Positions 10,211 to 20,455 of a stretch of DNA of 64,000 nt are shown one piece after another. The notes below the pieces were generated by a model that was given only the letters and a program-made list of their open reading frames with translations, was not told where the DNA came from and searched no databases. This DNA comes from Silene latifolia (taxonomy: Eukaryota > Streptophyta > Magnoliopsida > Caryophyllales > Caryophyllaceae). The position numbers and the translations under genes were made by a program. The stretch is from assembly GCF_048544455.1 (NCBI RefSeq), contig NC_133529.1, forward strand, positions 47,593,456 to 47,657,455. Direction: 5' to 3'. Within the stretch, counting starts at the first letter, position 1. Every line of letters begins with the position of its first letter.

Positions 10211-13200
10211 TTAATTATCGCTAATTAAACCAATCTCTAGTCTCAATAACTCAAAGTGTTTTCTAGCTAACGGCTTAGTCAAGATATCAGCCCATTGCCT
10301 TTCGGTACTACAAAATTCAAGTGAAATGTTGCCCTTCTCTACGTGATCTACTAGAAAATGGTGTCTAATATCTATATGTTTGGTCCTCGAGTGCTGAGCA
10401 AGGTTCTTAGAAATTACTATAGCACTCGTATTGTCACACATAATAGGCATACGACCTACATTTATACCATAATCACATAGTTGTTGCTTTAACCAAAGTA
10501 ATTGAGAACATACCAGTCCAGCAGATACATACTCGGCTTCAGCAGTAGACATTGCAACTGAATTTTGTTTCTTTGATCCCCATGTGATGATACAAGGTCC
10601 AACAAACGTTGCATACCCAGAAGTGCTTTTCCTATCTAAAGAGCATCCTGCATAATCTGCATCTGAATACCCTACTAGATCGAAATTACACTCAAGTGGA
10701 TACCATAAGTACAAATTTGATGTACCAATTAAATATCTCAAGATACGTTTAACTGCAATCATATGTGACTCTTTAGGACACGATTGATATCGCGCACAGA
10801 CACATACACTATACATTATATCAGGACGACTTGCAGTTAAATATGAGAGTGAACCAATCATACCTCGATATGTAGTCTCATCGACACACTTACCATGTTC
10901 ATCTATATTTATCTTCTTACCAGGTACCATAGGTGTATCGTAAGAATTTGCATTTTCCATACCGAATTTTCGAATTAGTTCCTTGATATATTTATGTTGG
11001 TGAATCTTTATACCATCCTTTGTTTGTTGAATTTGTAAACCTAGAAAGTACTTCAATTCTCCCATCATGCTCATTTCAAACTCAGAAGTCATTAGATCTG
11101 AAAAATACTTGCACAATTTTTCATTTGTAGAACCGAATATAATATCGTCTACATAAATTTGCACAACAAGTAAATTAGAACCTTCGGATTTTAGGAACAA
11201 GGTTTTATCGATAGTTCCTCTTTTAAAATTATTTTGTAAGAAAAACTAGGATAATCTGTCATACCATGCCCTTGGAGCTTGTTTCAAACCATATAAAGCT
11301 TTGTCTAATTTATAAACGTTGTTTTGAAACTTGCTATCTAAAAATCCGGGAGGTTGTTCTACATAAACTTCTTCTTCCAAATAGCCATTAAGAAATGCAG
11401 TCTTAACGTCCATTTGGAATAATTTCAATCCTTTATGAGCAGCAAAGGCAATAATGAGACAAATAGCCTCAAGTCTTGCTACGGGTGCAAAGGTCTCGTC
11501 ATAATCGATCCCTTCTTGTTGATTGTAGCCTTGGACAACTAGTCGTGCCTTGTTTCTTGTAATAAGTCCTGCATCGTCCAGTTTATTTCTGAACACCCAT
11601 CTTGTACCAATAACAGTTCGATCACTAGGTCGTGGCACTAAGTGCCATACCTTATTGCGTTCGAATTGTTGAAGCTCATCTTGCATAGCAATTATCCAAT
11701 CAGGTTCAGCAAGAGCTTCTTTGATATTGGTAGGTTCAATGGTTGACAGAAAAGAGAAGAACGAACAGAAATTATTTAAGGACCTTCTAGTTTTAATGCC
11801 TTGTTCTAGATCCCCTAGGATTTTGTCCAAAGGATGGGAGCTTTGATGTTTCCACTTTTTGAGAACTCTAGGCTCATTATCATTTGGTGGACTAGCATCA
11901 TCTGCAGATGAAGAATCATGACTTGTTCCCCCTGAGTTAGACTCGGGATTTTCTTCAGAAGTATCACTAACTTCATTAGAAATATCATGATTTGGATCGG
12001 AAGTTACAACATCATTAGGTATAACTTCAAGATCTTTTTCTTTATCTAAGGAAGGGTCAATAGTATCACTAACTACAGACTCATCACTTCTCTTAGGATC
12101 GTTTGCAGAATTATCTAGTTCATCATTGATACCTTGAATATCTTCATCTTCATTTAAGGGCTCATTTCTTACTAAGAAGAAATCGGGCTCATCTGGATCC
12201 TATTCTTCCTGTTCAACTTAATCAAACACATTATCTTCATCAAAGCGAACATGAACACTTTCTTCTATGCACAAGGTTCTTTTATTGAACACTTTGTAAG
12301 CTTTACTATGATCCGAATATCCCAGAAAAACAGCTTCGTCACTTTGGGGGTCAAATTTTCCTAAATTGTCTTTTCCATTATTGTGAACAAAGCATTTGCT
12401 TCCGAAGCAACGGAGATGTGATATATTGGGTTTTCTCCCTCTTAAGAGTTCATAGGGAGTCTTTTTCAAAAAGGTCGGATCATAGCTCTATTATGCACAT
12501 AGCATGCGGTACTAACAACTTCTGCCCAAAAACTTCTAGGGAGGCCACTACACAACAACATAGTACGGGCCATATCCTCTAGGGTTTGATTCATACGTTC
12601 CACGACACCATTTTGTTTTGGGGTTCGTGGTGCGGAGAAGTTATGCCCTACACCATTTTCCCTACAAAATTCTATAAACAATTAATTATCAAATTCCGTG
12701 CCGTGATCCGTTCGAATCGAAATAAGCTTTTTTATCATATCTATTTTGGGCAAGCTTCATTAATGCCACAAATTCATCAAAAGTTTCAACTTTAGAGGAA
12801 AGAAAGATTGGCCAGACATACCTCGAGTAATCGTCGACTAGAACAAATATATACTTTGATCCACCTCGGCTTCTAACTTTCATAGGTCCACATAAATCCA
12901 TGTGTACCAACTCAATTGGTCGTTTAGTGCTAACTACTCTTTCAGGTTTAAATGAGGATCTAACATGTTTGCAGCGGGCACATGAGTCACACATTGTCTC
13001 TTGCTCGAATTTAATTGAGGGCAAGCCTTCAACTAAATCCATGGACTTAAGTTTCTTTAAAATAGTTGGACTTATGTGTGCAAACCTCTTGTGCCACAAG
13101 CTAGAATCATCTGAGGTTGCTTTCATACACGAGAAGGAATTTATATTGACAACATTTAAGTCAATCATATACACATTCCTCATACGGTGACCCTCAAGTA

Positions 13201-13534
13201 AAACATTACTAGTACCTTCAATTATGATACGACAAATATTGGCATGAAAAACAACTCTATTACCTTTGTCACATAATTGAGAAATACTAAGTAAGTTATG
13301 TTTAAGACCACTTACCAGATATACGTTATCGATTGAATGAGAGGTTGAAATTCCAATTTTTCCTACTCCAATAATCCTACCCTTCTTGTTGTCTCCAAAA
13401 GTAACCTTGCCACCAAAGAAGGGCTCTAGTGAAAGAAAAAAATTTCTGTCTCCTGTCATGTGTCTCGAGCATCCAGTGTCGAGATACCATAGATTATTTT
13501 CTTTTACTACTACCTGCAAATAAATCAAATACAA
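10211..13534 (-). pseudogene. Copia pol (protease-integrase-RT-RNase H), disabled
   Basis: Domains in order are protease with DTGCSRHMTG (about 13470), GAG-pre-integrase, integrase core with TDHGTEF and GVVERMNQ, an acidic linker (about 12217-11840), RT with YVDDIIFGSTN (about 11150) and RNase H with ADYAGC and AEAEY. Breaks are a frameshift near 12730 in a run of A, a TAA near 12683, a frameshift near 12467, stops near 12217 and 12200, and a stop near 11245. It overlaps the gag end in another frame, so expression would need frameshifting at the junction. It cannot yield an active polyprotein. Confidence 0.9.
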
Positions 13535-15978
13535 CTTTTAGGTACCCAAGCTAAGTTGGGTCCTTTATGGTTAGTGACTCTGTAGATTTGATCCTTTCTA
13601 ACCCATACTTGTCTTATTATTCTTTTGGCTTTCACATTGGGTTGTCTTGGTCTTTGTCTAACAATTGGAACATAAGGTACTCTAGGTTTTGTTCTAACAG
13701 AAGTAGCTCTGGGTCTAGTGTCTTCATGAGACGCTCTAGGTTTAGTATTATGAACTTTAGACTTGAATGTATGCTTTTGATTCTCATTTATTTTGTTTGA
13801 TTTTGGAGGAACATATGAGTAATCAAAAGCCATATCATAAGTCCATCTAAACTCATTATTACGTTCTTCATTGTTGTTAGAATCATCTATAGTTGAGACA
13901 TCATCTTCCACTATGAAATCACAAGTCTTAACAGATTCGACATTCTTTTGCTTATCCGAAGCAAGTTTGACACAATTGACTTGAATATGTCCAGTAGAGC
14001 CACAATAATTGCAAATCAAGTATTCTGGAAGATTAACATATTTTCTTTTTCTGAAATCGTGATCAGAAGGATTAGATTTGCATTTATCATGGTCTCTACG
14101 GCTATAGCATTCATGACCAAGTCCCATCTTCATGTTATTATCAGATTGTTCAGTAAGGAAGTTTAAAACCTTTGTGCTTCCTTCCCACTTATCATGAACT
14201 TTTCGTGCATGTAAGAGTAATTCTTTCAAAGACTCAATTTCTTTTTCACATTTTGAATGATCTTCACTTGAATCCTTGGAAGAGTTACCTTTTTCAAAAT
14301 CTTCACGAAATTTATCAAAACGTTCATTCAAGACACGTTTCTCATTATCATGTTGTTTCTTAAGTTCAGACATACTATCACTAGCTTCTTTCAATTGCTT
14401 AGAGAGAAATGTAATTTCTCTCTTATGTTCGGAAACCACACTATCTTTGCCACTAAGTTCATCTTGTAAAATCTCATTGACTTTCTTCAACTCAGAAGTT
14501 ATAGCATCAGTAGCTGTATTTTTGGCTTGAAGATGCTTAATGTTGAGTTTGAGCTCTGAAGTTATGGCATCACTAGCCTTAACTTTTGATTCAAGAGCGT
14601 TTTTCTCAGCATTTGTCATGTCTGAAGTTATAGCTGGGGTAGCCATAACTTTAGATTTGAGCTTTTTGGCTTTGGCTTTTAGAAGTTGGTTTTCCTCAGC
14701 AATGTCTAGAATTTGTTCCTTAAGGTCTCTTAACTCTAACTTCTGTTCATGACAAAAATCAAGGGTTTCTTCTAGAGTATTAATTAAGGCATTCTTAAGA
14801 AGTTTCTTAATTTGCTTTTTAAGTTCAAGAAAACTTACCTCTTCATCATCTGAATCTGAATCTGAATTTCCAACAAGACACATCTCAGCATCTGAAGCAT
14901 TACATTCATTGTCGCTGTCGGAGAATAGGTCAAGACTGACGTTGCTTAGGCAAAGATTTGCCGTTTCTTCTTCATCTTCGGATTCGCCATCTTCAGAGTC
15001 CAAGTCTCCCCAACAATATGCCATCAAAACTTGCTTAAATTCCTTCTTTGTCTTGTTACGTTGATCTTTGTCTTTAATTTTCTTCCATGTGGGGCAATCT
15101 TTGATCATATGATCATTATCGCCACACTTGAAGCATCCACGATTAGAGAAGGACCCTTTTGACTCAAAAGTTTTCTTGGGAGTTTGCTTTGATTTGTTAT
15201 TTGTTTTATTTTGATTTTGAAAGAAAGACTTTTTCCTAAGACGTTTAACAAGCAACACAGTTTCATCTTCAATATCTGAAGAATCATCAATCTTGCTAGA
15301 CTCAGCTTGTAAGGCCATCTTCTTGCTTGTACCAGCTTCCTCCTCATCCTGATTCAGAGTAATCTCGTGAGCCATTAAGGTTCCGAGTAGCTCCTGATAG
15401 GATAATGAAGTTAGGTCCTTACATTCCTCTATGACAGACACTTTATGTCTCCATCTGCGAGACATACTTCTAAGAATTTTCCTAGCAATTTCCTCGGAGT
15501 CAAATGTTCTTCCTAAATTCTTTAGCTCATTAATGATACTAGAAAAGCGAGAGGACATGCTGTTAACTGACTCGTTTTGCTCCATGGCAAACAACTCGTA
15601 TTTTCGCATTAGTAATGCCATACGTTGCTTTTTGACAACAGCGGTTCCCTCATAGGCTAATTCTAGACCATCCCATATTTCCTTGGCAGATGAACTGGTT
15701 GAGAAACGATCGAATTCAGTTGCAATCATACCGTTTTGCAATAAGCTTATTGCTTTTGAATTCTTCTCATCCTTTTTATAATCCGCCTCAATATAATCCT
15801 CTTCATTCTTTTCGACGGTAGTGCCATTAGTGGTTGCAAGTAAGATCTTATTCGGACCATTCTTGATAATCAACCAGCACTCCCAATCGTTACCTTTAAT
15901 GAAATGGGTCATCATATTCTTCCATAAACCATAGTTCTTCCCATTGAATATAGGACACTTAAGGTGTTTGGAATCCAT
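13525..15978 (-). CDS. Copia gag, large, two zinc knuckles, intact
   Basis: The frame opens at 16023; the first plausible ATG is 15978 (MDSKHLKCP), giving about 817 residues. The N-terminus has the copia gag start with YGLWKNMM. The first zinc knuckle is CFKCGDNDHMIKDC (about residue 295 of the open frame) and the second CNYCGSTGHIQVNC (about 670). Between them are acidic stretches and a long heptad-like, Lys/Glu-rich region with recurring AITSEL/AITSDM units, probably coiled coil. The C-terminus is basic with repeated KPR and ends in WVPK. No disabling mutation is seen in 2.5 kb. It would form the virus-like particle shell. Confidence 0.88.
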   Translation of the reverse strand: MDSKHLKCPIFNGKNYGLWKNMMTHFIKGNDWECWLIIKNGPNKILLATTNGTTVEKNEEDYIEADYKKDEKNSKAISLLQNGMIATEFDRFSTSSSAKEIWDGLELAYEGTAVVKKQRMALLMRKYELFAMEQNESVNSMSSRFSSIINELKNLGRTFDSEEIARKILRSMSRRWRHKVSVIEECKDLTSLSYQELLGTLMAHEITLNQDEEEAGTSKKMALQAESSKIDDSSDIEDETVLLVKRLRKKSFFQNQNKTNNKSKQTPKKTFESKGSFSNRGCFKCGDNDHMIKDCPTWKKIKDKDQRNKTKKEFKQVLMAYCWGDLDSEDGESEDEEETANLCLSNVSLDLFSDSDNECNASDAEMCLVGNSDSDSDDEEVSFLELKKQIKKLLKNALINTLEETLDFCHEQKLELRDLKEQILDIAEENQLLKAKAKKLKSKVMATPAITSDMTNAEKNALESKVKASDAITSELKLNIKHLQAKNTATDAITSELKKVNEILQDELSGKDSVVSEHKREITFLSKQLKEASDSMSELKKQHDNEKRVLNERFDKFREDFEKGNSSKDSSEDHSKCEKEIESLKELLLHARKVHDKWEGSTKVLNFLTEQSDNNMKMGLGHECYSRRDHDKCKSNPSDHDFRKRKYVNLPEYLICNYCGSTGHIQVNCVKLASDKQKNVESVKTCDFIVEDDVSTIDDSNNNEERNNEFRWTYDMAFDYSYVPPKSNKINENQKHTFKSKVHNTKPRASHEDTRPRATSVRTKPRVPYVPIVRQRPRQPNVKAKRIIRQVWVRKDQIYRVTNHKGPNLAWVPKSCI

Positions 15979-16065
15979 TTGATAAAAAAATAAATTCAGC
16001 GGAAAAACGATAAATAAACTCAAAAAAAGATCAAACTCTAGATGTTAGGCTATCAAGAGCACGAG

Positions 16066-16077
16066 GCTCTGATACCA
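16066..16077 (-). other. Primer binding site, initiator tRNA-Met type
   Basis: The reverse complement reads TGGTATCAGAGC, 2 bp inside the 5' LTR at 16080, and matches the 3' end of plant initiator tRNA-Met. Confidence 0.9.
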
Positions 16078-16079
16078 AT

Positions 16080-17392
16080 TGAGGAGTCTATTGATCGAAT
16101 ACGAAAGAGGGGGGGTGAATTGAGTATTAAAAACGATGCCCACTTTTTCGAAATATATGATGTAAAATTAATTATTTGATTTTATTGATTAAAATCAACT
16201 AATTAATTTACTAATAAGCGCAAAATCGAAATAACAAAAATAAAGAAAGAAAGAAAGAGAGACACACAAGATTTTTGAAGTGGTTCAGTTTCACAAGTCG
16301 AAACCTACGTCCACTATTCTCGATTAATAATTTTTAGTACCTTTCTACGGATTACAAAAATTATCAATCCACTCGTATAATCAACTATATGATTATAACT
16401 CAGAGTGAGTATCGCTAAATACTCTAGATTGCTCTTACGTTACTAAGAAAAGCACAACGATAAATACTAATCTCACGTTATGCGAGTGAGTATAATATCT
16501 TTGTGTACTTAGTATCCTATAACGATTTCTCTTTGAGTGATTGACAAATATGATGCGCAACTTTTGTATAAGCAATTTGTAAAATAAGAATTAAAGCTTA
16601 AATAATTTTTGCTTAAATATATTTTCTCTTAAAAGTGTAGATGTGTGTCACTCTTTAAATGTTGAATGAAGAGAGGTATTTATAGTTGTAGGGAATTAGG
16701 GTTTTAGAATATTCTGGAAGGTGTGAAACCCTAAATGACTTGACGAACAAGTAGGAGGCTAGGGTTTGGGAGTGGCTCGGCCTCTAGGGTTTCGGCCGGC
16801 CCCAAGGGCTTCCTTCGTTCCATTTCGGCCTCCATAGCCCACAACAAATCGAGATAGAATTTTAGTTGAAACCCTAGGTTGCATGACGACATAAATATCG
16901 TGTTACAAACCAATAGTACATCCAACTTAAATTCTAATTAAATAATTCCAATTATATAAATACTCTCTTATTCTTATAAAACATTAAAAATATATTTTCC
17001 AAAAATTAACGCATCATTTTTGTCTAGCAGTGAAGTTATGGCTATGAGGTCATAACTTCACTAACCTTTAAATCAAACAAAGTAAAACCATTACCGGATG
17101 ACGACCTATACTATCTAATCTTCAGTAGTTCTTCAGCAAACGAATCGTCTCTTCACAAGTCTCTCATCTTGAGTCTCGTGGTTGTTATTTGATCTTGATC
17201 TTGAACATTACGATCAAATGTCTTTGAAGTTGTACCTCCTTGGTCCAAACTTCAAGCTTGCGTCATTGTAATTGTTCCTTTCTATATTAAGACTTGAGCA
17301 CACAATTACACGCATATGTTGATAATATTAAGTCCACATACAAATCATTACTGTCATTATCAAAACAACTAATTAGGACTAAAGGTCCAACA
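16080..17392 (-). repeat. 5' LTR of copia element
   Basis: 1313 bp with TG...CA ends, matching 6034-7351. TATTTATA at 16677-16684 is the likely TATA box on the minus strand. Confidence 0.93.
17029..17062. repeat. Perfect stem-loop in copia LTR U3
   Basis: AGTGAAGTTATG (17029-17040) and its exact reverse complement (17051-17062) flank a 10-bp loop. The same 12-bp stem and loop occur at 6988-7021 in the other LTR. It lies about 350 bp upstream of the TATA box on the element's strand. Confidence 0.8.
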
Positions 17393-17597
17393 CTACCAAA
17401 TGGCTCAACAAGGGTATATCGACCCTAGAGGCCCTCGCCCATCTTGGGCTCAACCGCACCTTTTGTTCCCTAATCAAGGGAACCAAGACGGAAATTTTCG
17501 CGGCCAAGGTGGAGGGTTCTACGGCCAAGGAGGAGGGTATGACCAAGGAGGTTCTAGCGGGTATAGATACCGCGATGATGATGATGATGACGAATGA
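17393..17597 (+). pseudogene. Athila ORF-1-like protein, 3' part
   Basis: After the duplicated CTACC the frame of the 4734-6033 ORF resumes at codon CAA and ends at 17597. GYIDPRGPRPSWAQPHLLFP aligns with GLLDPSCPLPSWADREVLFP in element B. The tail is Gly/Gln-rich and ends in a run of Asp, unlike the Glu/Asp-rich tail of B. Confidence 0.75.
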
Positions 17598-18678
17598 GAT
17601 GGCAAGAGGTGTCTACCACACCACCTCTAATTGTAAGATATTCTTTTTCTCTTCCCTTCTCTCATGTATAGTTGTATTGCATTATCTTGCATTTGTATTA
17701 TATCATTCACATTAGTTAGTCCATATAGTATAGTCCACATTAGTTAGTTCACATAATATAGTTTTCATTGTAATATATCTCACATGATTCATATAGTTGG
17801 TTCCATATAGACTAGAATTCATGCATAGTTACTAATGACCAAACCTATTCATTTCTACACTAGAAATAATGTTTAAATCGGTTTGGGGAGGTTTGATCAT
17901 AGGTGACCATAGTTTACTAGAAATCATGCATCATATAGTATAGTTTAGATTACATTCATTTGTTATATATGTCATATAGAATTGCATTTAGTTAGAGCAT
18001 TCATTCATATCATATCATTGCATTTGTATTTCAATTTCCATAAAATGAAAAAAACCAAAAACATGTATTTCTTTTCCATTCCTACTCCTACATGTACATT
18101 GAGGACAATGTCCAAAATAAAGTGGGGGATGGGAATATATATTCCAAAAATACATAAAAAATTGAATTTTTTTGAAAAATCTCAAAAATATGTTCTTTAA
18201 TTTCATAAAAACAAAATCCATAAAATTTTGAAAATTTAAAAATTCCAAAAACATGTTCTTTCCTTTGTAGTATAGAATTGTATATATTTGTTTGTTTGTT
18301 TGTCACTCTTATCACATTGGGTCGACTACCCCACATTCGAGGCATGAAGGAAATAGAAGACTGCATGGTATGATCTTTCCAAATCTCCTTCCTCCTTTTT
18401 ATATGTTAATGATAATGTGGCTATTTTGATTGATGCGGTATGAACAATTGTGTTGCTAAGAGTTTGCATTTAGTTTACATGGCATAACAGTTGATAGGAG
18501 CATATGCATTAAAGTTGTATATATTTTAGTTGCATCATGGCATGTAGTTGCATGGTTAGAAATTTTGTGAAAATGCCTATTTGGGAAGCATGACAAGTGT
18601 ATATAAGGCCCTTGTAGATAATTTTTCTCCTTGAGACTTTGTTTGCTAGAATACCCTCAAGACACCCTAGGATGTGTC
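17598..18678 (+). other. 3' untranslated region of element A, first part
   Basis: No ORF of note. At 18108-18138 is the block TTGAGGACAATG...AAGTGGGGGATGGG, which has a counterpart in B (about 22060-22085, inverted). Such GAGGACAATG plus G-rich blocks are, from memory, common in Athila 3' regions. Element B is inserted at GTGTC, 18674-18678. Confidence 0.65.
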
Positions 18679-20434
18679 TGATCGGGTCCGTTTCATGTTC
18701 ACAATTAAAGATGTGGTCATTGGGTCACGGTCGAATCAAAACACAATTTATAGCTTCACAAACAACTCTACAATTAGTAAAGAGGCAAGTAAAGGTCGGA
18801 TCCCAAGGGACGGGAGTTGAAATGAGATTTCTATTGCAACTAGTGGTGTCTTAGGGGTGTCACAAATTAGGTTGATGTAGAAGGTTACTAAACTAAAATA
18901 GCAATGAAAATAAACAAGCAAGATGAATTAAAGGGGTGTAAACAATTGATTAAAAGGCACTAGGGTGTCATGGGATCATAGGGGAATCATGGGATATGAT
19001 CATACAAACATGTTCTCAAATTATAAGCAAGCAATTATTGTTGTGATGGATTGAGTTGGGTTATATCTTACAATCCTAGGAAAGTTTGGGTCCCGGAGCC
19101 GAATCGATTAGATTGTACAACACCTACAAGTCGACTTAATCTTCCCTACTCAACAACATGCATGGTCTAATGAGACTCGAGTTGGGTTATGTCTTACAAG
19201 TCTCATTGAAAAGATAGGTGATGATAGTAAATGCAAGGATTCATAGGCTTAGCATTTCATCAAACATAACATGTGCAAGAGTTGAGATCAAAACAAGCAA
19301 GCAAATAAACCATGAAAGCATATTAATTTAAGCATGAATCATTCCCCATGTTGGTTTCCCCTAATCACCCATTTAACCATAGCTAAGAGACTACTCACTC
19401 ATTATCATGTTGGTCATGCTAGCAAGGTTGTCAATCATACTAACAAAATGAAACATGATGAATAAATGAAAGTAATTAACAATAATTAAAAAGGGATTAA
19501 GAGATTATACCTACTAATGATTCCAATAATAAAGCAAAGATAATAGAAGTACTTGATGTTTGATTGAGAGGTTGTCAATCTCCCAACAATAACCCAAATA
19601 ATCTTCAATTACCCAAAATAAAGGATGAACAAGAGAGAGATTAAAGAACTAAAACTTGGATTAAAACTTGATTAATACTTGATTACAATATTAAAGAGAG
19701 ATTTGATTGATATTAACTACTCTAATTATTGATAAGAAGAACATGCTCCTCTAATTAGACTAATGGGGTATTTATAGTGAAAATTAGGGAGGATGCATTA
19801 GGGTTAACTAAGGGCTAAACTAGTAATTACACTTTTTAGATTGAGCAAGGAGGAGCCGGTATTTTTCGAAGGAAGGGCTTCTTTCTTTGTTGCTTGAAGA
19901 AGAGGAAATTACGCTTTGCTGGAATCCGGGCGGAATAAGGTCGGGACGGGCGGATTCGGTGATGGGGTCCGAGCGGATTCAAGGGAATCCGGGCGGATTG
20001 TGGAGGTGGAATCCGAGCGGATTAGAGCAAAGCCGCACGGATTGTGCAGCTGGGGGACGGCCGGATTGGTGACAATCCGCACGGATTGTCACTCAGCAAG
20101 ACATCTTCTTCTTTTCTTCCCTTTTCTTCATAAATTCCTTGGGGATTTCCTAGGGGACTCAAGGATCCTTTCTCAACATTGTTCTTCTACTATAATATGT
20201 ACAAAGGCCTTCTAATCTTGTCTCTCCTTGATGCTTGGTCATTGAATTCGATCAATTTAGTCTCGTTTTGCCATGGAAATGCAAGATTCTTACTCCTTTC
20301 CTACCAAGGGATCAAAATCTCAAATAATATGCAAAACAAAGAAATAAAGATAAGAAATGACCCTAATATGCACTAAAAAGCATGGGAACAAGGCTAATTC
20401 GGAGGCTAAATATGCGCCAATTATGGTCACATCA
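18679..20434 (-). repeat. 3' LTR of element B
   Basis: TG...CA ends, and the same length as 28061-29816. On the minus strand it begins TGATGTGACCATAATTGG, similar to TGATGTGACTCTTAATTG of element A. Confidence 0.95.
19769..20087 (-). promoter_or_regulatory. LTR promoter region of B: array of eight phased palindromes and TATA box
   Basis: Palindromes of the AATCCGnnCGGATT type start at 19923, 19943, 19966, 19986, 20010, 20030, 20054 and 20074, so spacings alternate 20 and 23-24 bp. About 150 bp downstream on the minus strand is TATAAATA (19769-19776). The same array is in the other LTR near 29305-29470. The role is inferred. Confidence 0.6.
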
Positions 20435-20455
20435 AATATCCCCAAACCGAACCTT
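20435..20455 (-). other. Polypurine tract of element B
   Basis: The reverse complement, GGTTCGGTTTGGGGATATT, abuts the 3' LTR; element A has the same sequence before 30835. Confidence 0.75.

Larger units (their letters stand above)
6034..17392 (-). mobile_element. SIRE-like Ty1/copia element with extra 3' ORF
   Basis: It is bounded by 1.3-kb LTRs and flanked by the 5-bp TSD CTACC (6029-6033 and 17393-17397). The order on the minus strand is 5' LTR, initiator-Met primer binding site, an 832-codon gag frame, a degraded pol, an A/G-rich low-complexity tract, an intact 517-codon extra ORF, repeated polypurine tracts and the 3' LTR. The size (11.36 kb), large gag and ORF after pol fit the SIRE/Maximus lineage, a family-level inference. 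LTR copies differ at about 1% of sites. Pol is disabled, so this copy was probably mobilised in trans. Confidence 0.9.
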
